Source of the DNA: Burkholderiales bacterium JOSHI_001 | GTDB taxonomy: Bacteria > Pseudomonadota > Gammaproteobacteria > Burkholderiales > Burkholderiaceae_C | Length of the DNA: 64,000 bases | Direction: 5' to 3' | Assembly: GCA_000244995.1 (NCBI GenBank) | Contig: CM001438.1 | Coordinates: 1,976,921-2,040,920, forward strand | Shown: in pieces, positions 58,082 through 64,000 of the stretch | Layout of the letters: the number at the start of each line of letters is the position of its first letter | Position numbering within the stretch: position 1 is the first letter of the stretch | Position numbers and translations under genes: made by a program | The notes under the pieces: generated by a model | The model's database searches: none | What the model saw: the letters and a program-made list of their open reading frames with translations, nothing else | What the model was told of the DNA's origin: nothing

Positions 58082-59388
58082 GGTACGGACCGGGTTGATG
58101 GGTGACACTTTAGTCTGGGTTGATAGGTAACACACCGATGGACGATGGACTCCTTGAAGGAGGAGTCCGATGCCTTGGAGTGAGACCACGACCATGGATG
58201 CGAAGGTGGCATTTATTCTGGATTGGAAGAGCCAGAAATACCAGGTGACGGAGCTGTGCGCGAGGTACGGCGTGAGCCGCAAGACGGCGTACAAGTGGAT
58301 CAACCGGTACCTTGAAGACGGGCCGGACGGGCTGTGGGACCGCAGCCATGCACCCAGGCGTTCGCCACACCGCACAAGCGCGCAGGTGGAGCAAGCGATC
58401 GTGCAGCAGAGGCTGCGGCATCCGAGCTGGGGCCCGAAGAAGCTGATCTGGACGCTGCAGCGCTGGCAACCGGAGCTGGAACTGCCCAGCCTGGGGACGG
58501 TGGCAGAGATCCTGAAGCGCAACGACCTGGTGCTGGCCAAGAGAAGGCCCAGAGCGGTGGGCCACCCCGGGCGGCCGAGCATGGCGGTGAGCAAGCCCAA
58601 CGACAGTTGGAGCATCGACTTCAAGGGGCAGTTCAGGACGGGCGACGGCAAGTACCTGTACCCGCTGACGGTGACGGACAACCACAGCCGCTACCTGCTG
58701 GCGTGCCAGGGGCTGCCGGGCACGTTGCTGGAGCCCACGCAGGCGGTACTGAGCCGGGTGTTCAAGGAGCATGGGCTGCCCAGCCGGATGAGAAGCGACA
58801 ACGGGGTGCCATTCGCGGCGTACACGCTGGGAAGGTTGAGTCGGCTGTCGGTGTGGCTGTTGAAGCTGGGGTGATGCCGGAACTGATCGAGCCGGGCAAG
58901 CCCCAGCAGAATGGGCGGCACGAGAGGATGCACAGGACGCTGAAGGACGAGACGTTGAAGCCGCCGGGGGCCAACGCTGGAGTGCAGCAGAGGAAGTTCA
59001 ACAGCTGGCGACAAGAATTCAACCAGGACAGGCCGCACGAGGCCCACGACGGGTTGACACCGGCGGACGTGCATGTGAACTCGACGAGGCAAATGCCCAG
59101 CAAGCTGCTGCAGCCCGAGTACCCTGACCGATTCGAGGTTCGCTACGTCAGCGCCAACGGCGGAATTCGATGGCGCAAGAAGTGGCTGAATGTGAGCAGC
59201 GTTCTGATTGGAGAACACGTGGGCTTGGAAGAAGTTGACGACGGCAAGTGGGACGTCTACTTCGCCAACTACAGGCTGGGAACATTGAATGAACGCTTCA
59301 TGAGAATTGAGGATGTCCTCGGTAAACTGAAGCGCCGCGTGTAACCCATCAACCCGGACTATCTGTCACCCATCATCCCGACTGCTCA
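58082..59388 (+). mobile_element. IS481-family element, copy 3 (1307 bp, defective)
   Basis: GGTG duplicated on both sides, shown by comparison with uninterrupted S2 at 38472. One base shorter than the intact copies. Confidence 0.92.
58170..59344 (+). pseudogene. IS481 transposase, frameshifted
   Basis: One G is missing from the run near 58868 (about residue 234), so the first two catalytic Asp and the Glu lie in different frames. This is a different lesion from copy 1, so the two copies decayed independently. Confidence 0.9.
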
Positions 59389-59630
59389 GGTGAACGGAGG
59401 CACGGTGATTGCAGAGGCTGGACGGGGCGCACGACAGGGCGCCTGGACCGCGCCTGCAAGCTGATGCAACGAAGAACGCCTCGGGCATGAGCTGCGCAGC
59501 AGCCGATGCAGAGGGAGTGTTGTTTGGCGCAACGCGCCAAGCAACCGCTCGGTACCGGCAGGAAAACCCATGCGAGTTGCAGCGCAGCCTTGCGTTGGGA
59601 TGGTTGCAGTACCGTGCCTTCGCATGCTGG
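59389..59630 (-). other. Short ORF-less structured cassette S3 (split by IS481)
   Basis: With the nine bases left of the IS it matches S1 and S2. Hairpin C TTGGCGC-AAC-GCGCCAA with outer GTTG/CAAC; hairpin B has GCATGAGC. Confidence 0.72.
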
Positions 59631-59759
59631 GCCTAACGTTCGAGGTAAGGCGGGCCCTACAGCGGAGCGTGTAAGCCCCACGCAGGACGATGTTGAATTT
59701 GGCCTGCGTGGGGCTTACACGCGCAGCTGTTGGGGCTCGCCTTGACCGAGGTGTTAGGC
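59631..59759 (-). repeat. attC, type A
   Basis: Core ACGCAGG / CCTGCGT, compensated versus GCGCAGG / CCTGCGC. Confidence 0.92.
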
Positions 59760-59765
59760 CGCACT

Positions 59766-60224
59766 CTACGACAGCTGAAGCTCCATAAACAAGCTGTGCG
59801 GGTCTTCCTTGTAGCTAGCAAACGGACCTGACTCCTGGAAGCCCGCACTCCGGTAAAGCTGCTGAGCAGGCAGGAATGCTGGATGCGTGCCCGTTTCCAG
59901 GCTGAGGAAGCGATAGCCGCGCTGCCTGGCGGTATCGATGATGCGGGTGAGCACCGCTTTTCCCGCACCGCGCCCACGCAGCTTTGCCGGTGTGCGCATG
60001 GATTTGATTTCTCCATGATCTGCGGAGAGCTCCTTCAGTGCACCGCACCCAAGCAATTGGTGGTTGTCCCAAACGGTCCAGAAGGTAATGTCTGGTGACT
60101 TCAGCTTGGACAGGTCCAAGGCGAAGACCTGCTCAGGTGGGCTCAGCTCATACATGTTTGCCAAGTGCTCGCTCAGCAACTCGTGAATTTCAGGACGGGA
60201 CAGATCGTCGACTTCGATTCGCAT
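59766..60224 (-). CDS. GNAT acetyltransferase
   Basis: 152 residues. I-K-S-M-R-T-P-A-K-L-R-G-R-G-A-G-K-A near residues 72-89 is motif A; L-S-L-E-T-G and Q-Q-L-Y-R-S-A-G-F near 121-129 motif B. The pattern (L-G-C-G-A-L-K-E-L near 57) resembles the PhnO/YsnE-like branch. Acceptor unknown. Confidence 0.9.
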   Translation of the reverse strand: MRIEVDDLSRPEIHELLSEHLANMYELSPPEQVFALDLSKLKSPDITFWTVWDNHQLLGCGALKELSADHGEIKSMRTPAKLRGRGAGKAVLTRIIDTARQRGYRFLSLETGTHPAFLPAQQLYRSAGFQESGPFASYKEDPHSLFMELQLS

Positions 60225-60246
60225 GATGCGGTGGGTGTTTCGTGCG

Positions 60247-60375
60247 GCCTAACGTTCGAGGTAAGGCGGGCCCTACAGCGGAGCGCGTAAGGCCCGGCAG
60301 GGACGATGATAACTTTGGCCCAGCCGGGCCTTACGTGCGTAGCTGTTGGGGCTCGCCTTGACCGAGGGGTTAGGC
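60247..60375 (-). repeat. attC, type A
   Basis: Core CGGCAGG / CCAGCCG. Confidence 0.92.
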
Positions 60376-60501
60376 GACACCTCTCTTGCCGCATGCGCGA
60401 CGCTGCGGCGGCCCTCGTTGAGCCAGGACATTACCTGCCAGGTAGTAGCTCTTTGGCTGGGTGCCAGTGACACTAAGGCACATTTACCTGGGAACCCGAA
60501 C

Positions 60502-60786
60502 ATGCAACGTGGGATCTTGGTTCTAGCCATCGCCGCCTTTGGTGCCTTGACCGCAGTAGCCGTTTGGCAACATGGTTTCGTTGGCATATTTGCATGGCAA
60601 CTGCAGAACTCTGCCGGTTTGCAAGTGCTTTGCGATCTGATCTTGGCACTCTGCCTTGTGTTGATTTGGCTATGGCGTGACGCCAAGAGCAGCGGCCGGA
60701 ACCCGATGCCTTGGGTCGTTTTCACGCTGGTCGCGGGATCATTCGGCCCGCTCCTTTATCTGCTGACCCAACCGAAGCGGTCTTAG
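60502..60786 (+). CDS. Small membrane protein, DUF2834-like, reversed orientation
   Basis: 94 residues with three TM helices (4-24, 43-60, 72-90) and L-Q-N-S-A-G-L-Q-V-L-C-D-L-I-L-A then F-G-P-L-L-Y-L-L, resembling DUF2834. Runs on the plus strand, against the array; its TAG is 45 bp before the next attC rather than inside it. The 126 bp upstream hold no clear promoter. Confidence 0.55.
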   Translation: MQRGILVLAIAAFGALTAVAVWQHGFVGIFAWQLQNSAGLQVLCDLILALCLVLIWLWRDAKSSGRNPMPWVVFTLVAGSFGPLLYLLTQPKRS

Positions 60787-60831
60787 CTACTTCTCCGTTG
60801 GTTGAATGTGCTGCTGCCTGGGCCACGTGTC

Positions 60832-60960
60832 GCCTAACGTTTGAATTAACGCGGGCCCGACAGCTGGCCGGGCATGACATTACTGCGACGATAGCTGATT
60901 TGGCGCAGGCAGGGCAGGCCCGGCCAGCTGTTGGGGCTCGCGTTGAATGAAGGGTTAGGC
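60832..60960 (-). repeat. attC, type B
   Basis: IS481 copy 4 begins eight bases beyond it; belongs to SC14. Confidence 0.92.
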
Positions 60961-60968
60961 ACCGCCAT

Positions 60969-62276
60969 GGTACGGACCGGGTTGATGGGTGACACTTTAG
61001 TCTGGGTTGATAGGTAACACACCGATGGACGATGGACTCCTTGAAGGAGGAGTCCGATGCCTTGGAGTGAGACCACGACCATGGATGCGAAGGTGGCATT
61101 TATTCTGGATTGGAAGAGCCAGAAATACCAGGTGACGGAGCTGTGCGCGAGGTACGGCGTGAGCCGCAAGACGGCGTACAAGTGGATCAACCGGTACCTT
61201 GAAGACGGGCCGGACGGGCTGTGGGACCGCAGCCATGCACCCAGGCGTTCGCCACACCGCACAAGCGCGCAGGTGGAGCAAGCGATCGTGCAGCAGAGGC
61301 TGCGGCATCCGAGCTGGGGCCCGAAGAAGCTGATCTGGACGCTGCAGCGCTGGCAACCGGAGCTGGAACTGCCCAGCCTGGGGACGGTGGCAGAGATCCT
61401 GAAGCGCAACGACCTGGTGCTGGCCAAGAGAAGGCCCAGAGCGGTGGGCCACCCCGGGCGGCCGAGCATGGCGGTGAGCAAGCCCAACGACAGTTGGAGC
61501 ATCGACTTCAAGGGGCAGTTCAGGACGGGCGACGGCAAGTACCTGTACCCGCTGACGGTGACGGACAACCACAGCCGCTACCTGCTGGCGTGCCAGGGGC
61601 TGCCGGGCACGTTGCTGGAGCCCACGCAGGCGGTACTGAGCCGGGTGTTCAAGGAGCATGGGCTGCCCAGCCGGATGAGAAGCGACAACGGGGTGCCATT
61701 CGCGGCGTACACGCTGGGAAGGTTGAGTCGGCTGTCGGTGTGGCTGTTGAAGCTGGGGGTGATGCCGGAACTGATCGAGCCGGGCAAGCCCCAGCAGAAT
61801 GGGCGGCACGAGAGGATGCACAGGACGCTGAAGGACGAGACGTTGAAGCCGCCGGGGGCCAACGCTGGAGTGCAGCAGAGGAAGTTCAACAGCTGGCGAC
61901 AAGAATTCAACCAGGACAGGCCGCACGAGGCCCACGACGGGTTGACACCGGCGGACGTGCATGTGAACTCGACGAGGCAAATGCCCAGCAAGCTGCTGCA
62001 GCCCGAGTACCCTGACCGATTCGAGGTTCGCTACGTCAGCGCCAACGGCGGAATTCGATGGCGCAAGAAGTGGCTGAATGTGAGCAGCGTTCTGATTGGA
62101 GAACACGTGGGCTTGGAAGAAGTTGACGACGGCAAGTGGGACGTCTACTTCGCCAACTACAGGCTGGGAACATTGAATGAACGCTTCATGAGAATTGAGG
62201 ATGTCCTCGGTAAACTGAAGCGCCGCGTGTAACCCATCAACCCGGACTATCTGTCACCCATCATCCCGACTGCTCA
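60969..62276 (+). mobile_element. IS481-family element, copy 4 (1308 bp, intact)
   Basis: CAT duplicated at both ends, shown against uninterrupted SC9. Confidence 0.93.
61057..62232 (+). CDS. IS481 transposase, intact
   Basis: 391 residues, same as the copy at 40204: helix-turn-helix, then S-I-D-F-K-G, R-S-D-N-G and G-R-H-E-R catalytic triad in one frame. With the 40204 copy it can supply transposase for the two defective copies. Confidence 0.95.
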   Translation: MPWSETTTMDAKVAFILDWKSQKYQVTELCARYGVSRKTAYKWINRYLEDGPDGLWDRSHAPRRSPHRTSAQVEQAIVQQRLRHPSWGPKKLIWTLQRWQPELELPSLGTVAEILKRNDLVLAKRRPRAVGHPGRPSMAVSKPNDSWSIDFKGQFRTGDGKYLYPLTVTDNHSRYLLACQGLPGTLLEPTQAVLSRVFKEHGLPSRMRSDNGVPFAAYTLGRLSRLSVWLLKLGVMPELIEPGKPQQNGRHERMHRTLKDETLKPPGANAGVQQRKFNSWRQEFNQDRPHEAHDGLTPADVHVNSTRQMPSKLLQPEYPDRFEVRYVSANGGIRWRKKWLNVSSVLIGEHVGLEEVDDGKWDVYFANYRLGTLNERFMRIEDVLGKLKRRV

Positions 62277-62721
62277 CATGCCGAAGCGAGCGTTTGGGCC
62301 GGGCCTTTGTGGGACTCGCCTGCGGTGGTTGCCAAGAAGAGATGGGCACCGAAGTACCGCCCCGCGGCCATGCCAGCCAGCTTGCGGGCCGCAAACCGCC
62401 TCGGGCATGGGCTGCGAAGCAGCAGATGCAGCAGGGAAGGCTGGTTGGCACAACGGGCCAAGCAGCCGCACGGCCTGGCCCGGTGGGGCCGAAACCCTCG
62501 GTGGTGCAACTTGCGGCACGGTGTTTGGCAATTTCCCTTCTTGCCAAGGCCTCGGTGCCAAAGGCCCCGCCTAAGCTGGGATGAAGCCCGCCTTGTGTTT
62601 CGGCTGCGGCTTGCCGCAGTCTCCTCTGGCCTATTGCGCTGACCGCGTTCTCGGAGGTGACTTGCATCTTCCTTGCGGTGGTGGCCTTGCGACGCAGCCT
62701 CGGCATGCTTGCTTTCGCGGT
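62277..62721 (-). other. ORF-less structured cassette SC14 (split by IS481)
   Basis: Its first eight bases lie at 60961-60968. Otherwise nearly identical to SC9. Confidence 0.75.
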
Positions 62722-62850
62722 GCCTAACGTTCGAGGTAAGGCGGGCCCTACAGCGGAGCGTGTAAGGCCCGGGACGGACGATGATAACTTTGGCCGTTCC
62801 GGGCCTTGCACGCGCAGCTGTTGGGGCTCGCCTTGACCGAGGGGTTAGGC
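62722..62850 (-). repeat. attC, type A
   Basis: Core GGGACGG / CCGTTCC. Confidence 0.92.
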
Positions 62851-62863
62851 CGCACTGAGCCGC

Positions 62864-63601
62864 CTAGGACAACAGACCGGATGCGGCCTCCCAGGCTTTG
62901 TGCCCCAATTGCGCGATTTTCTCTGCTTTGAGCGCTGCATCTGCGGCACCATTTACCTGCTTCCATAGCTTTCCAAGGCGGGACATTTCTTCGCTTTGCT
63001 TGGATGCTTGAACCGTATCCTTCAATTCAACGATCTCGCCTAGCGCAGTTCTGCCTGCCTCGCGAAGTGCGCGAGCTCCAAATACCTTGTACTGTGCTAG
63101 AGCCTTAGCGATAAGCTGCAGGTGATGATCAATTAGACGCCGTAGCGCCTCTGGCAAGTCTGAATGCTCCATGGAAGAAGCGAGCTCCGCCGCCATGTCG
63201 GAAATGCGTTGGAACTCTTGATCACTGATTGCATTTTCCTCGTCGGGCAACAATTCGTTGAGGAATGCCACAGACAAGAGAACGTCGGCGGTTAGGTTGC
63301 CACGCGAGCCATCCCATGGTGATGAAAGGATCAACGGTGAGAGTAGGGACCGAATCCTAGCGAGCGAACCTTCGTACAGGTGAGGGCTGATCGTGGCGGT
63401 CTTTGCCTGCACTTGAAGTAGTTGGAGCTCAATATGCAGCCAGTTCAGCCGCTCCGACACAAGCTCTGCAGTTTCCGAGTGGTCACTTCCCTTGACGGCG
63501 AACACTTCAGCCCACATTTCCCAGATCGCCTTGTTCGGATGACCTGATGCGGCGCTTAGAAGCGCATGGATTCGAGAAGCGGAGTTGATGTTCTTGTACA
63601 T
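62864..63601 (-). CDS. Hypothetical helical protein, 245 aa
   Basis: Not recognised. Entirely helical by composition, no TM helix; L-H-I-E-L-Q-L-L-Q-V-Q near residue 55 and R-R-L-I-D-H-H-L-Q-L-I-A-K near 156 are amphipathic. The size and compact cassette layout resemble the other helical effector-like proteins here (24186, 32945), but no R-x4-6-H motif is obvious. Confidence 0.55.
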   Translation of the reverse strand: MYKNINSASRIHALLSAASGHPNKAIWEMWAEVFAVKGSDHSETAELVSERLNWLHIELQLLQVQAKTATISPHLYEGSLARIRSLLSPLILSSPWDGSRGNLTADVLLSVAFLNELLPDEENAISDQEFQRISDMAAELASSMEHSDLPEALRRLIDHHLQLIAKALAQYKVFGARALREAGRTALGEIVELKDTVQASKQSEEMSRLGKLWKQVNGAADAALKAEKIAQLGHKAWEAASGLLS

Positions 63602-63628
63602 ATTGGTGCAGGAAGATGGTGTTGTGCG

Positions 63629-63757
63629 GCCTAACGTTCGAGGTAAGGCGGGCCCTGCAGCGGAGCGCGTAAGGCCCGGCTGGGACGATGATAACTTTGG
63701 CCCAGCCGGGCCTTGCGTGCGCAGCTGTTGGGGCTCGCCTTGACCGAGGGGTTAGGC
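63629..63757 (-). repeat. attC, type A
   Basis: Core CGGCTGG / CCAGCCG. Confidence 0.92.
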
Positions 63758-63781
63758 ACCAGCCTTTGGCGCAACCCGAGA

Positions 63782-64000
63782 CTACAACTCGTGGGCATAT
63801 ACGATGAAGCCAGAGTGCACAGCAACTTTGTCGTAGAGCGCTCGGCCGGCAGAGTTGGAGGCTTGGGTTTGCCAGTAGACCCTGGTGCACCCAGCTGCCC
63901 GTGCCGCTTCATACACGGACTGAATCAACGCTCGGCCGATGCCCTTTCCGCGCTGGCTGGAAACTGTGAATAGGTCTTGTAGGTAGCAGACATCGTTGAG
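63782..64000 (-). CDS. GNAT acetyltransferase, C-terminal part (runs off the right edge)
   Basis: 72 codons in frame to the window edge. L-Q-D-L-F-T-V-S-S-Q-R-G-K-G-I-G-R-A-L-I is motif A (acetyl-CoA binding) and Y-W-Q-T-Q-A-S-N-S-A-G-R-A-L-Y-D motif B, followed by H-S-G-F-I-V-Y. Stop is 25 bp before attC. Confidence 0.85.
   Translation of the reverse strand, partial: LNDVCYLQDLFTVSSQRGKGIGRALIQSVYEAARAAGCTRVYWQTQASNSAGRALYDKVAVHSGFIVYAHEL

Noticed and set aside
1-64000. tRNA, rRNA, integrase gene or attI
   Set aside because: None seen on either strand; the integrase is expected beyond the right edge.

Overview
The window is almost entirely one very large integron gene-cassette array (a superintegron or sedentary chromosomal integron). 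About 90 attC recombination sites, most of them 126-132 bp and very many exactly 129 bp, run as GCCTAAC...GTTAGGC and recur every 0.3-1.3 kb. High GC, the attC style, a PEP-CTERM protein, a phasin-like protein and the IS content suggest a betaproteobacterium, probably Burkholderiales. That is inference: no rRNA or housekeeping marker is present. No integrase gene or attI is visible. Nearly all cassette genes lie on the minus strand, their TAA stops often sit inside the GTTAGGC end of the next attC, and the extra base of the attC L box lies in the arm that is 5' on the minus strand. The integrase should therefore lie to the right (beyond 64000), and the left end is the distal, older end. Consistent with this, attC sites in the first 6.9 kb are degenerate or truncated.

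Layout. 1-6.9 kb: decayed distal cassettes (lipoprotein fragment, ferredoxin, RibD-type reductase, NTF2-like lipoprotein coupled to a GNAT, YegP-like protein, DUF1304, monooxygenase-like). 7-12 kb: zinc-ribbon and SLATT-like cassettes, an IS1111-type IS110 element inside an attC, a cupin, and the first of four IS481 copies. 12-19 kb: a cluster of ORF-less structured cassettes with BLUF, GNAT and RHH-like genes. 19-38 kb: RES toxin, cupin, excalibur, DUF2726, HEPN-like, DUF6933, HEAT, DUF1801, GFA, GNAT, SugE/Gdx, DUF3592, inverted vapBC, PaaI thioesterase and PEP-CTERM cassettes. 38-54 kb: DUF4124, second IS481, DUF2238, ricin lectin, two GFA, GNAT, YCII, two MAPEG, SEC-C, an IS30, phasin-like and hicAB. 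54-64 kb: an inverted dfrB-type dihydrofolate reductase, CoiA-like nuclease, the third and fourth IS481, GNATs and hypothetical genes.

Three signals stand out. (1) A 14-copy family of about 450-bp cassettes without a stable reading frame, plus related shorter or gene-linked families, shares two hairpins that show compensatory base changes. These cassettes almost always carry a distinct attC subtype (type B). This looks like an undescribed structured-nucleic-acid cassette lineage. (2) All four IS481 copies are inserted 8 or 9 bp beyond the GTTAGGC end of an attC, in the same orientation but with different target duplications, which implies attC-linked target choice. The single IS110 element interrupts the attC itself. 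(3) Three cassettes (vapBC, dfrB-like, small membrane protein) hold genes in the opposite direction, although their attC sites keep normal polarity; vapBC has its own promoter abutting attC.

The genes do not form a pathway. They are independent cassettes, presumably mostly silent far from the integron promoter, apart from those with own promoters (toxin-antitoxin). Defence, toxin and resistance-like functions (RES, VapBC, HicAB, HEPN, SLATT, DfrB, SugE, GNAT) are prominent.

attC nomenclature used below: type A has arms GTTCGAG(GTAAGGCG)...(CGCCTTGAC)CGAGG; type B has arms GTTTGAATTAACGCG...CGCGTTGAATGAAGG; types C-F are rarer.
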